Below, in pieces: positions 21,730 through 38,802 of a DNA stretch of 64,000 nt; position 1 is the stretch's first letter; each line of letters starts with the position of its first letter. The notes under the pieces were generated by a model. It saw only the letters and a program-made list of their open reading frames with translations, ran no database searches and was not told the DNA's origin. Source of the stretch: Gordius sp. MW1 (taxonomy: Eukaryota > Nematomorpha > Gordioida > Gordea > Gordiidae); assembly GCA_964036665.1 (NCBI GenBank), contig OZ038527.1, forward strand, positions 26,019,901-26,083,900, written 5' to 3'. The position numbers and the translations under genes are program-made.

Positions 21730-21849
21730 TAGTGTTGTAAAACCGGCTCAGTTTTGTTTGGTCGACCTTTGGCTTTAGTCGATTAAACATAAATAGACCA
21801 AGAGTTTTTAAGGTCGACCAAACAAAACCCAGCCTTTTTTGCAACACTA
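21730..21849. repeat. Family A hAT MITE
   Basis: TAGTGTTGTAAAACCGGCTC at the left and CCAGCCTTTTTTGCAACACT at the right are inverted. It has well-preserved TAGTG/CACTA termini. Confidence 0.8.
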
Positions 21850-22572
21850 TTACACACACTCGTATATATATATACATATGTTTTGGCAATTATAACCCAT
21901 TAACCAAATTGAAAGCATGTGGAAAATGCAATTATACAACACCAATCGTCGTATGCATTTTGAATAAATTTATGTATCATCGAAAAAAATTATATATGTG
22001 GCGTGGATTTTGTTAGAAAAAATAGTATTATTTTTTTTAGAAAAAATTATTAAAATTACACTTTGATTTGTGGCTTAAGTGTGCAGCCATGGAAATAAGT
22101 TCAATTAGAGGTTCTGGTTAGACGACATATTTTGTACCCATTTCTCAAGGAAAATGAAATGAAATATTTGTAATTAATTTGTTTTTGTATTATTAAAAAA
22201 CAAACCGATTATCGTAGGGCTGTAACAGAATAATCGCGATCTAAATAATAATAACTCTAATTTATATGCCATCTAGGACGACCTTTGAATTAGAGACTGA
22301 TTTGGCTAAATTTATCCCTATCTCTTTTAGCATGCGACTCGAAAATAACAACAGATATATAATGTTTTCGCTCTTTTTGGAGATGATCAGTATGTCAAAG
22401 TTATAGGGTTATAAATTATTGTGATTTTTATCTTAAATCGTTTAAATACTTGTATGCTATATTAATGATGGATTTTTATGTGCGTTGCAGTGCATTGATT
22501 GAAGAGCAAAAAACATTCTATAAGCACACTCAAGAATTTTTGCCCTCCCCTCCAATCAAAATCCTGGCTACG

Positions 22573-22940
22573 ACTGCTCATGTCATATATTTGATAGGGT
22601 AAAATGTAGACCATTCAATCCATTATTTTAAATTTAACTATCTCCCATGTCTTTCTGCAATGTGCCCCATTGTTAAAACAAAAAAAAGTGAATTTACCTT
22701 CCTAATTAGTTAATAAATAAAAAAGAATGTTAATAAATGATTAAATTTAACAATATGTAGATGGCACTAAATTGCTTTAACAACCTAATATTTTTATGAA
22801 TTTTGTAAATGTTATATATCTTAAAATGCTGTTTTTAACGTTTAACCAGTCAAATAATATTTATTACGTTTTAAAAACACTTTAATTAACCAAAATTACA
22901 AAAAATTTATGCACATTTCAAAATGGCGAAAAAATGATGT
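22573..22940. repeat. Mutator-like MITE (family D), reversed, truncated
   Basis: GACTGCTCATGTCATATA, AAAAGTGAATTTACCTTC, TGGCACTAAATTGCTTT and CACATTTCAAAATGGCG follow the family in reverse order. The far end is lost, and the near end directly abuts a family B remnant. Confidence 0.65.
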
Positions 22941-24931
22941 TAAATATCAAAAAGATCTAATCTCTTGAAAGACTTATAAATTATCCCTAACTCACTTTAT
23001 AGCATGAAATTGAATTCGTTAAAAAATAATTTGTGCAAAAGCGGAGGAGTCTTATTGAGATAAAACGGAAATGAGATATTCCGTATAGCAGAGATGTAAA
23101 TAAATGCCTAAAGTCACCGTGATCATGGTTTCGATATCAAAGAGTTTACCTGCCTTAAGAGCCTTGAGCTTTCTTTAAGAATGGGAAAATAATCAGGCTT
23201 AAGTGAAGTTTTGAGCTAATTTATATTCATTCTTTTTGCTTAATATCTTTACATTCATCGTAAAATTTATCATATATCACGAAAATAACAATTGTAACTA
23301 GGATGCGTTCTTGGTGAAACCCGTAAGCGAACGAAAATAAGATACAAATCATTTTGTACTTTTCGCGCGATGGTTAAAAAATTTAATTTGGTTTGTATAT
23401 GTATTTTTTATATGTTTATAGAATAATTACGATCCGATCAATAAATATCATTAATATATAAATTTTACGCTGAATATAAAGATATTAATAAAAAAAATGA
23501 AGAGTTTGATAAATTAGCCCAAAAATTAACTTCGCTTTTTTTCGTTTCGCGCATCATCGCGAACGCCCCCTTAAGCAGAAGGAATGAAAGTTGTGGGCAA
23601 AGTGCTTTTCGCCAACACAAGGCACTTGTTCAAGGCGTCTAACATATCAAGCTGGTTATAATCTCATTTAATACTATCGGTTAAGACCAAATCCGATATT
23701 ATAAACGAGAAATGAAGTTTGTCTATCTTTGTACATAACATATCCAATTTCAAAAACTATTTTAATTATACTATAACTGACGATTATTACTGTAGATGAG
23801 TTCTTTCATATCTTTGTAGCTATGATACACTTACACACTATGAGCAAGTAAACAACATCTGGTTGCGAATCAATTCTGGACTACCTAATCATCTCCACTC
23901 TCAATCGGAACAAACTGAATACAACAAATAGTGATGCGAAAAAACCAAGAAAATTCTCGGTCTCGTTTCGTCTCGAAAACGCGAGACAAGAATTTGAAAA
24001 ACAGACCCGAGATCGAGACGAGAATTTTGAGGTCGAGACGAGACGAGATTTTTTCGGCGAGATCTCGCCTTTTTATTTATCTTAGATATTGGTAAAGAGT
24101 ATTTTAATTTACGTTAATATTTAAGGTATAAATACAAATAAATATGAAAGGAATATATTTGATAATATAATTACACCTAAGTGTATTAAATAAAATATGA
24201 TATTTTTTAAAATTTGGCAAGTATGGTTCATGTAAACTACGTATGGATGGCCCTTAGGGTATGTGAATAATTTAATAATATATTTGTCACATATTTGTAT
24301 CCTTAGCATTATTAAATGTTACAAAATTTTAAACTTAACATAAGTTCTGATGGAGTAGTAAATATTACTATAGCATATTTGAATTTGCAGTTTCTCTTCC
24401 TGCATGATGCGGTAATTATAAATTAATGGTCGATTAGTTTAAATTACAAGGTAGCTAAGGTGGCTCGAGATTATTTGAGCATCCTAGCGTCGTTTGTGCC
24501 TGCCTAACGATTTTAAAAGTTCAATAAAGTATTCGATGACACGGTAATAGATTAAATCATGAGTTTCTAGAGGTTTTTATGCTTCAAATATAGTATACCT
24601 CCAAATTTTTAGACCTATATAATAAGACATTATGGGAATAAAATGTTTTGTCATGTGCATTACTTTTCACATTATAAACTGGGGTTGGCAGGTGCATTCG
24701 AATTTACTATATTGTGGCAATTGTGCAATAAAAAATAAATAAGCGCTCACTTATACTGTACTAGATAAATAAATATTTAATGACAAAGTAGAACTTAAAG
24801 GTAATGATTTAGAATACAAATTTGATTATAATGATTTTTGTCATAAAATAAAATGGGTGCACTTTAATTTAAAGTTTAAACCCTTATGTGCTGCTTTAAT
24901 TGTTGTTTTACAACGTTTTAATATGTGTAAC

Positions 24932-25550
24932 TAGTTCCCCCCCCCCCTCTCCCCCGCATCAGAAAGAGGGTAAAAAATTAAGGGGGGGGGGGCAAAACAT
25001 CCCCCTGCCCCCCCCCCTCTACCCCGCATCAGAAAGAGGGTAAAAAATTAGGGGGGGGGGCAAAACATCCCCTGCCCCCCCCTGTCCCCCACATCAGAAA
25101 GAGGGTAAAAAATTACGGGAGTGTTAAAGAGGGTAAAAGGGGAGGGGGGCAAAACACCCCCTGCCCCCCCTGCCCCCCCCCCCTGTCCCCCGCATCAGAA
25201 AGAGGGTAAAAAATTACGGGAGTGTTGAAGAGGGTAAAAAAATAAGGGGATGGGGGCAAAACACCCCTGCCCCCCCCCCTCTCCCCCGCATCAGAAAGAG
25301 GGTAAAAATTGTGGGGGGGGCAAAACACCCCCTGGTCCCCCCTCCCCCGCATCAGAAAGAGGGTAAAAAATAAGGGAGGGCCCCCTCCCGGGTGAGAAAG
25401 AAGGTAAAAATAAGGGGGGGGGGTGGCAAAACACCCACCTGCCCCCCCTCTCTCCCGCATCAGAAAGAGGGCAAAAAATAAGGGGGGCCCCCCCCCCTCC
25501 CCGGGTGAGAAAGTGGGTAAAAAATAAGGGGGGGGGGCAAATCTTCACAA
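24932..25550. repeat. C-rich/G-rich tandem satellite, about 8 units
   Basis: Units of about 65-80 bp repeat the pattern C-tract, CTCCCCCGCATCAGAAAGAG, GGTAAAAAAT, G-tract, CAAAACA. Unit length varies with tract length and some units have GGGTGAGAAAG in place of GCATCAGAAAG. Long Pro/Leu-rich open frames across it are by-products. A single related unit is at 57214-57275. Confidence 0.9.
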
Positions 25551-25615
25551 AATTTTTTTCATAAATAAAACATATTGATTCACTACCTACTTCTATAATC
25601 TATATATATAAAAAT

Positions 25616-26200
25616 TAGTGCTGTGAACGCGTTCATGAACGGCGTTCTTTTTTTTGGTGAACTTTGAACGTGAACGCGTTCAAATTTAACGTTTCAATTT
25701 TAAAAATCTTTATTATTATTTATTTGAAAAATAATGTTAATTTGAATTTTTTAACAAAAAAGTCTTATATTTTTTAATCATCTGTTTTTCCTGTTTCCTA
25801 TTACCAATTCCGAAATACTTTTAACATAATATAACGTGCAAAAGAAGATAAGATTAAAGTTAATTAATTTGATATTATTAATTATAGTTTAATTTATAGG
25901 TTAATATGGACAATCATAATATTATATCGTCGTCATCTTCAGATTCTGAATATTCAAAATCAGAAGGTGAATTGAAATTGCCATGGCCAAAATATGAAAA
26001 ATATTTTTCACTAGTTTCATATAAAGGATCAAATTTAATAATTACCAAATGTAAAATGTGTCCAAAAAGTAGGATATCTGTATCAAGAGGCTCGAGCTCA
26101 AATCTAAAAAGACACCTTATGATAATATTATTATATATGTATATGAATAGATATCTAAGATACAAATACTAATACCTTTAAGACACTTTAATATTTATAT
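25616..26200 (+). mobile_element. 5' fragment of an hAT transposon encoding a BED zinc finger
   Basis: It begins TAGTGCTGTGAACGCGTTCA with further GAACGCGTTC repeats, the typical layout of an hAT end. An ATG at 25906 opens a frame with a serine/acidic start followed by a BED-type finger (KCKMCPKS...SSNLKRHL), the DNA-binding N-terminus of hAT transposases. The frame ends at 26172 and no catalytic part follows. Its terminal TAGTG is shared with the surrounding family C element, which may be a relative or its client. Confidence 0.7.
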
Positions 26201-26446
26201 TAATCCATTCTTAGCATAGATATGGAAGATTGGAGCTAATTTTGTTTGTCCATATATTTAAAATAGGGAATAGTATAAGATTCTTGCAAAAAATAAGGTA
26301 TCTGGGATATGTAAAACTTTAAATATAAATATTAAAAAATCTATACTAGACTTTAAATAAAAATGTCAAAAAATACTTATTACAAGATACAAAAGAATAT
26401 TATATTAGATACAAGTTTTTGTGGTACAGCCAAACACTGATTTTTA

Positions 26447-27532
26447 GTGTTTCGATCTCGTCTCGTCTCGGTCTCGAAAACAAAATCTCGTCTCATCTCG
26501 TCTCGGGAGCGATTAAGAAAATCTCGATCTCGTCTCGATCTAGAAAAATCTCGGTCTCGTCTCGTCTCGACGAGAATTCTCGTCTCGTCTCGACTTTTAA
26601 AAAATATAAATACGGAATAAAAATTTGTCGAGTGTTTTTAAAAATATTAAATCAGTGTAAAAAAATCCAAATGGTAAACTTTAATATTTTTCGAAAAATT
26701 TTAATACACAAACTTTTTAAAGATTTAGCGGGACAGGACTCTCATTGACAATAGAAAAATATAAATTAATTCATAAAGATAACATTTTATATGGAAAGTA
26801 CAGGTTCGTGTATTTATTTTATATTGCATAATTATAGAAATTATAGTAAATTTGAATGCACCTGCCAACCCTGTTTATAATATGAACAGTAATGCATACG
26901 TCAAAACTATGTATTCACATAATGTCTTATTTAGGTTCAAAAATTTGGGAGGTATACTATTAGTTTAAGCATAAAAACAGTTAAAAAACTTATGACTCAA
27001 GATTTAATCTATTACTGTGTCATTTAATATTTTAACTTTTGAAATCGTTAGGCGGGTGCTCAAAAACCTCGAGCCACCTTAGTTCAAGTTGTATAATTGT
27101 TCAAAGATTGAACACCAATTTATAATTAACGCATTATGCAGGATGAGTAACTGCGAAATTCAAATATGCTTTAGTAATATTTACTATTCCATTAGAACTT
27201 ATTCTAAGCCTAACATTTTCATTATAAAAGTATTCACATACCCTAAGGGTCAACCATATTTAGGTAAATCTAAATGATTGCCAAATTTTAATTTTTGCAA
27301 AGATGTATAAAATTTACTACACTTAAATTTTTTTGTATATCAAATATATTTCATACATATTGATTTACACTTATTACCTTAAATGTATCATGCAAATTAA
27401 AATAATCAATAATTTACTAAAACCTACGATCAATAAAAAGTCGAGATCTCGCCGAAAAAATCTCGTCTCGTCTCGACATCAAAATTCTCGTCTCGATCTC
27501 GACATCCGAATTCTCGTCTCGCTCAAAATGTG
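26447..27532. mobile_element. Family C element, inverted copy, 3' truncated
   Basis: It starts TAGTGTTTCGATCTCGTCTC, the inverse of the family right end, continues through GCACCTGCCAACCCTG and CATACCCTAAGGG, and ends in TCTCG repeats at 27430-27530 without the expected terminus. It lies inside another member of its own family. Confidence 0.75.
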
Positions 27533-27535
27533 AAT

Positions 27536-27970
27536 CGAATTATTTTTTTCGTTTTTTTTTGACTATTATGATTGTTCCTGTTCCTACCATTGCTATTATG
27601 ACTTTTTGGCCGTCCGCTGGCTGCTGACCAATGGAATAAATGACCATTGGCCAAAATGTGATTCGAAAACTTTTTTTTCGTTTTTTTTTGACTATTATGA
27701 GTTTATATCCACTTTTACCGTGTCTGGCTGCTGACCAATGGAAAAAAATGACCATTGGCCAAAATGTGATTCGAAATTTTTTTTTCCGTTTTTTTTACTC
27801 TTATGAATTTATATCCACTTTTACCGTGTGCTGGCTGCTGACCAATGGAAAAAAATGACCATTGGCCAAAGTGAGCATCAAAATTTTTTTTTCCGTTTTT
27901 TTGGCTATCATTGACTTATAGAGTATCTGTTGGTACTGACCAATAGAGAAAAAGTGACCATTGGCCAAAT
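27536..27970. repeat. Tandem repeat, about 4 units of 107 bp
   Basis: GACCATTGGCCAAA recurs at about 27642, 27750, 27857 and 27956. Each unit also has GACCAATGGA shortly before it, so CCAAT and ATTGG face each other, followed by a T-rich stretch and CTATTATGA. Confidence 0.85.
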
Positions 27971-28272
27971 TTTTGATTTTTTTAATTAAAAATTGTTCAA
28001 ATTCAACAAAAAATTTCTCCCAACAATTCTGCAAATTCTTAACATTGTGTTGTTTTATAATATAATGTTTGTTAGACCCATAATCACTAAAGGCCATAAA
28101 AACTAATGTAATACGCAACTAGATGCAAACACTAAATCTAACCCTTGCCTATATTACATTTTGCCTTTATTACATTTTGCCTATAATGGAAAATTTGTAT
28201 AAATAATTAATTAATCATTAGGCATTTAATACCCCCCTATAGGCATTCTCGCCCCTTCCCACCTTTCTCGCC

Positions 28273-28289
28273 CATAAATTGCATAGCAA
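28273..28289 (+). other. Recurrent near-palindromic motif, partial copy
   Basis: The first 17 bases match the 21-bp motif at 3495; the last four differ. It lies in non-genic DNA inside the expanded family C element. Confidence 0.45.
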
Positions 28290-29451
28290 ATATGATACAT
28301 TTATACGAAGTACAGATGAGTCGTCCCCCCTTCCCTTCCCTTCTCCCCCTTCCCACGAGGGCCGAAGGCCCGAGTTTGTTTTTTGTATAATGATATCTTT
28401 TACAATATGTGTTTTTAATACATTTTAAACATTCTTTTAATAAAAAATCACGTTATTTTGATTTATTTTAAGGAATATGATGTCAAGAGGTAAAATGAGG
28501 GGAAGCTCTAAAATAACCAAAATAAAAATGGGGGTCCAGAAAATTGTTAATAAGTTTTGTAATGTTGATTTATCAAAATTTATACCATCAATCTTAAGAC
28601 CTTTATAAACACATGTTTAAAATTTGAAAGGGTTTAAGTTATAAGTTAAAAAGTGGGGTAAAGTTATACCCCACGAATGCTCTCGCGTTCGGGATTTTCA
28701 GGAATACTCTTGAGGGTTAAAAACAAGCAATAAGCTCTATAGGCTATAATTGATGATGGTAATTTTAATGGATTAATACGTTTCAAAATTTGTTATGGTC
28801 AACTTTGTGGCTTTAGCAAGGGATATTAAGGGGTCTCATTTTGCCCAAATATATAACTAAGTCAAATATAAGTAAACTTTTAAATTTCTAAGTCTATTTA
28901 TATTTGACAGACACAGTGAATTTGATACAAATGTTATAATTTGCTTAAACTATAAAATTTAATAAGGTCTTTAGTCTAACAATCAGTTAGTATATTGTAT
29001 ATTTATTAAAGTGGTTTAAACTCAAATCCAAAAAGTGTCAATAAACACCACCATTATATTCCAAATTTAATGCAGAATTATTCTATTCGTACTATACTTC
29101 ATATTTGTTTATAGTTTTTTTAATTTGGCCTTTCCATAGAAAATGTTGTATATAAGAATTAGTTCATATCTTTAAATTTTCAGTGATATGTCGTGTCCCG
29201 CTAAATATTTAAGGTTGTGTATTAAGGTTTTTCAAAAATATACAGGTTTGCCAATTGAATTTTTTAACACTTATTTAATGTAAAATAGGAGAAATTTTTG
29301 TTTCGTATTTTTTTAAAAAGTCGAAACAAGTCAAGAATTCTCGTCGAGACGAGACCGGGATTTTTCTAGACCGAGACGAGATGTCCATAATCGTTCCCGA
29401 GACGAGATTTTGCTTTCAACACCGACACGAGATCGAGACACTAACAACAGA

Positions 29452-30335
29452 GCACATGAAGTGCCGGCAGAATATTTAAAATTTATTCGTCGACATTACA
29501 TAATAAATACAATCGTAAGGGTAAGCAAAAATACAAAGCCAAATATGGGTTTTTGTATGCATATTTTCATGTATGATTCTGGAAATAAATCGAGACAATC
29601 ATTTGAGTAAAATGAAAATGGTGCAAATGGCTAAATTAAATGGGCTTATATATCAATGGATTCTATAGTAATATGGTAAGGAGGAGGAGGAGATGGTGGT
29701 GGTGTCAAACAAAGCTTAATTTATGTATCATGATGAGTAGTAATTATAAGCTGTAACGAACGAAATAAGCTTTAGGCGTGTGTACATATTTGATTATTGT
29801 GTTTTGAGGCATGGGCGAGCGGCAGAAAGATCGTGATAAAAAAGCTTCTATACATAATTTCCAAGCGAAATCTCCAAAGGAAAGGTACTTGAGGCTTCCT
29901 CACTAGGGATAGGTAGGTAAGTGAATAGTTACTATATACAAATGCAAAAAAGGGCAAAATCGCGCATTTCTTTCACACATCGTCACTTAGTAATAAATGG
30001 GACCAACGAACGCATACAATAAATGATGATATTACACGAGAAAGAGCAATTTGTAATTATATCATTAAAATGAAATGGTGGCCAACTATTTTTTGCAACA
30101 AAGAAATTGAGAGAGTGATAGACACAGAGTGATTTAAGAATTCGAGTTACAATGCCCGCTATATAAAAAAACAGGGGGGTGTGATTTGTAGATTAGCTAA
30201 GTTCCGGCGCGAGGAGTTTTGAGAGTTTGACACCAAACGTTGAGTGGTTTATGGGGAGGAAGAAAAATAAAGAGCAGTCCCATTATAATAGGAGGGGTGA
30301 GATGCGCCATGAGAGGACCTAGTGACACCCAGTGT
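29452..30335. other. 3' flank of the Rho gene
   Basis: This contains a GGA/GGT-rich microsatellite at about 29680-29705 and otherwise AT-rich DNA. It probably includes the Rho 3' untranslated region; no other exon is seen. Confidence 0.5.
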
Positions 30336-35312
<4,977 letters not shown>

Positions 35313-35573
35313 ATTGGGAGGGGAGACTCTTTATTGAAAGTATATAATAGAGTGAGGAAAAAGAAAAAGAGTTCGAAGAGTCATGAAGAAGTGTTTTACA
35401 CGTCTTTATATAATCGCGAATTAATTGAAATACATTAAATCAATTAACATTTAATGGTGAATCCGCGAGGTATATGTGATTGGTCAATTAACGTCGCGAA
35501 GTAGTAATGTAATGTAAATGAGTCAATTAAGTTTCAAGGCATAAATAATATGCCGCGAGCAATGGATGCAACA
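35313..35573 (-). repeat. LTR, 3' copy of the Gypsy element
   Basis: Minus strand starts TGTTGCATCCATTGCTCG and ends near GAGTCTCCCCTCCCAAT. It is shared with 40535-40794 with few changes. Confidence 0.8.
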
Positions 35574-35599
35574 AATAATCCGCAGGGTAAAAACGGAGT

Positions 35600-38293
35600 T
35601 CATACAAAATTAAAAAAAATTTTGGGCCAATGAACTTGTCGACCAGACTTGGTAATGGTAGGGTTAGGAAGTGGTGCGCTAGGTTTTGTAGAAGAAACAA
35701 TAATAGGTTGGTTTAAATTTTGGTTCGGTGAGTGATTGTTTGGTTTGGGTGAATTTGGGTCAACTGATGAATTCGGGTTATCAACCTTAGGCTCGAGGAA
35801 AGCTGGCTTTAATCGATCAATCGAGACAGTGTCTTTCCTCCCATTGTGGTCAATAATAAAAAATTTAGTATGCTTTTCAATCACTTTGAAAGGTCCTTCA
35901 TAGGGGGGAACCAAGGCTTTGCGGTCAGTCCTAACAAAAACATGGGTTGATGTATATAAATTATCGGAAATTCTCGCGAATTCACCACTAAATGTTAATT
36001 GATTTAATTTTGTTGTTTGATGTTCGATGGTCTGGAAGGTGTAAATCGTACATCATCGAACTGCTCTCAAGGCGTTGGATGTAATCGGCAGAGTTTATGT
36101 CGCAATCCGACGGTCGTAAAAAATCTGGGAGTCGTAAAGAAGTACCGTATACCAACTACAGGCGAGGTCTTCCTTGACGGTGTTGCGAATCCTTAAAAGT
36201 ACAAGGGGAATAAGGTCGGACCAACGGGTAACGTCACCTTTTGTAATGATTGAACTTTTGAGCTGTCGGTGAAATCGCTCTACCATCCCATTGGCTTGTG
36301 GATGGTAAGCTGTCGTAGTGATATGGTGAAGGTGATAACCTAGTAAAATAGATAATTGTTTAAAAAGGGTTAATTGAAATTGCGGTCCCCGTTCTGTGGT
36401 TAATGTCGCTGGAACACCAAAGTTGGCTATCCAGTGTGTCAAAAATGTGCGTGCAACGGTTTCGGTTGTTGCGTCATTAATGGGAATTGCAATCGGCCAT
36501 CGGGTAACACGATCAACGGCAGTAAAAATGTAAATGAGCCGTTAGAAGGTGGTAAGGGTCCGACGAGATCTACATGTACGTGGCACCTTGCGTCTGGTTC
36601 AACGAACGTGCATGGGGTTGATAATACGTGACTATTTACCTTGCATTTTTGACATGCAATGCTTGCTTTTTCCAATCGCGTACATCTTGGTTGATTCCCA
36701 GCCAGACGAAACGTTGGGCGATTAATTTAAGTGTTGGGCGTAAGGCTGGGTGAGAAAGACCATGTAGCTGATTAAAAACTATGCGTCGGAGCGTTCTAGG
36801 TACTAAAGGTCTCGAAGTCGATGTAGATGTATCGCACGTAATAGTTAAATTTGTACCTGGAATTAAGCGTTGTTTCAGTTTAAGGCTTTCGAGCTCTTCT
36901 AGTTGGTATTGCTCTTGTTTTTGTGTTATAGCAATTCTTTCTGTGAGTGATGTGTTTGGTTGTTGAATGGAGTTTGGTTGTTGTATGGAATCGATATTGA
37001 TTCGAAACAAAGTGTCTGCTACTATATTTGCCTTACCTTTAATAAACTGTATATCTGAAGTAAATTGTGAGATATAGTCTAATTGTCGTATTTCGCGCGG
37101 CGAGTATTTATCGGATTTAGAAGTGAGAGTGTAAGTTAACGGTTTGTGATCAGTAAAAATTGTTAAGTCGCGACCTTCTAAAATGTGTCGGTAATGTTTA
37201 ATTGAAAGATAAATTGCTAGCAGTTCTCTCCCGAATGCACTATATTGAGGTGTTTTGCTCAATTTAAGGGAGAAAAAGGATAAAGGACAGATTTCCCCTT
37301 TTACGATCTGATGTAAAACGGCTTCAATGGCAGAGTTTGATGCGTCGGTTGTAATAGAGTTGTTAGCATCATCCACTAAATGATTAAGAGTCTAGATTTC
37401 ATCGAGCATTATTTTAATCTTGTGGAATGCGCCGTGTGCGCTCTGCGTTATGTCCAATGGTCCTTTTGTGTCGTTAAGGAGATCAGTCAGTGGTTGCAGA
37501 AGGAGTGCACAGATGAGTATAAAACGCTTGTAAAAATTTCAATTCCCACGAAACGACGTAGTTGTGTAATAGTGGTCGGGGTGGCAAAATTCTTGATGAC
37601 CGAGATCTTCTCCGGTATTGGCGTTAAACCTTGTGGGGAAACTTGATGTCCTAGGAAATACAAAGAAGAACAGCCCCATTGACACTTGTCCAGGTTAATT
37701 TTTATATCAAAATCTTTTAATCATGTAAAAACCTGACGTAAGTGGTCTAAATGTTCACTAGTTGATGTACTTGCGATTAAAATATCGTCCAAATATGCGA
37801 AGGTAAAACTGAGACCACGGAGAGCTTGGTCAATGAAGCGTTGGAATGTTTGAGCAGCATTTCGTAAACCAAAAGGCATTCGCAAAAATTCATAAAAACC
37901 GAAAGGTGTAGTTATTGCAGTCTTTGCGATGTCTTCCAAGGCTACGGGTATTTGATGGTAAGCCTGACTAAACCTATTTTTGTATAGATGGTTGTGCAGG
38001 CTAGATTGAGCGAGAAACGTGTAGATGTGGTAAGGAGTAACGATCCGGTATAGTTAGAACGTTAAGTGCTCGGTAATGTCCACACGGTCGCCAAACTCCT
38101 GGAGTTTTTTCGGAACCATGTGTAATGGAAAACTCCAAGGGCTTTCTGAGGGTTGAAATATGCCGAGTTCGTGCATGTGTGCACACTCTTGTTTGGCAAT
38201 CTTTAGCTTAACAGTGTCTAAGCGTCTAGGTCTGGCATAAACGAGTGGTCCTTGTGTACGTATATACGCGTGACTTGTAATTTGGAGGGGCAT
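35600..38293 (-). pseudogene. pol: Gypsy pol remnant: reverse transcriptase, RNase H, integrase
   Basis: Broken minus-strand frames show, in order, reverse transcriptase (FPLHMVPKK near 38100, FAYLDDILIAS near 37795 with intact YLDD), RNase H (FTDHKPLTY near 37150) and integrase (zinc-finger CQKC near 36650, GMVERFHRQLKS near 36250, then a proline-rich C-terminal domain). Several frameshifts and stops separate the blocks, so the copy is not intact. The order PR-RT-RH-IN is that of Gypsy/Ty3. Described only; no reading frame was restored. Confidence 0.85.
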
Positions 38294-38355
38294 AAATATC
38301 GGGGAACTCTTTACACATTTTTAAAATACGGTGAATCAATCTTTATTGCGAGTTG

Positions 38356-38802
38356 TTACAAGTTCGAGTCAATATATCGCCCATAAGACTTTAAAGTAGT
38401 CTTAGGGTCTAACAAACATTTACGGCGTATATCAACGAGAAGGTTATAATGATTTAAAAAATCAGCCCCGATAATAGGTGTCTTAACGTCGGCTATGGTA
38501 AAAACCCATTGAAAACTTCTCCGTAAGCTAAGGTCCAGTTCCATTGATTTCTGGCCATAGGTCAGTATGGAACTATTATTTGCAGCTTGGAGGAGGATGT
38601 GTGAGGGGGTGAGATGGTGGTTACGTGGGGGTGGTATGACACTTAATTCCGCGCCGGTATCTAATAAGATACGAAATTTGGTTGATTTATCGTAAATAAA
38701 AAATAAGCGACTGGTGTTATGGCCTGAACCAGGTGTCTCGGATTCTAGCAGGCCTATGGGTTTGACGAGGAAAGCGGGGTATAATTGCAAGGCTGTCGGC
38801 AT
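38356..38802 (-). CDS. Gypsy aspartic protease region
   Basis: The frame contains ILLDTGAELSVIPPP, the active-site DTG loop of retrotransposon proteases, followed by TIADVKTPIIGADFL, the second conserved strand. It overlaps the end of gag by 49 bp in a different frame, typical of gag-pol frameshift organisation. Confidence 0.8.
   Translation of the reverse strand: MPTALQLYPAFLVKPIGLLESETPGSGHNTSRLFFIYDKSTKFRILLDTGAELSVIPPPRNHHLTPSHILLQAANNSSILTYGQKSMELDLSLRRSFQWVFTIADVKTPIIGADFLNHYNLLVDIRRKCLLDPKTTLKSYGRYIDSNL

Larger units (their letters stand above)
21284..23928. other. Intergenic, repeats only
   Basis: Besides the elements listed at 21400, 21730 and 22573, and a partial family B right end at 22535-22574, I see no coding exon. 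A modestly GC-rich stretch at about 23545-23640 has no recognisable protein similarity. Confidence 0.5.
23929..29443. mobile_element. hAT-like element with TCTCG repeats (family C), expanded by nested insertions
   Basis: The ends TAGTGATGCG and CACTA are flanked by ACAACAAA and ACAACAGA (7 of 8 match). Runs of TCTCG/CGAGA lie inside both ends (23960-24065 and 29330-29440). The left third (to about 24935) and the right part (from about 28700) match the compact 1418-bp copy at 48302-49719, for example GGTTGGCAGGTGCATTC and CTATAATTGATGATGGTAAT. Everything between is inserted DNA listed separately. Confidence 0.75.

Noticed and set aside
25113-25548. Long proline/leucine-rich minus-strand open frames
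   Set aside because: They are read through the C-rich tandem satellite; the repeat unit, not selection, keeps them open.
23929-29443. CGAGAC/TCTCG runs as a CRISPR array or telomeric repeat
   Set aside because: No regular spacer-repeat pattern, and the runs mark the two ends of eukaryotic hAT-like elements.
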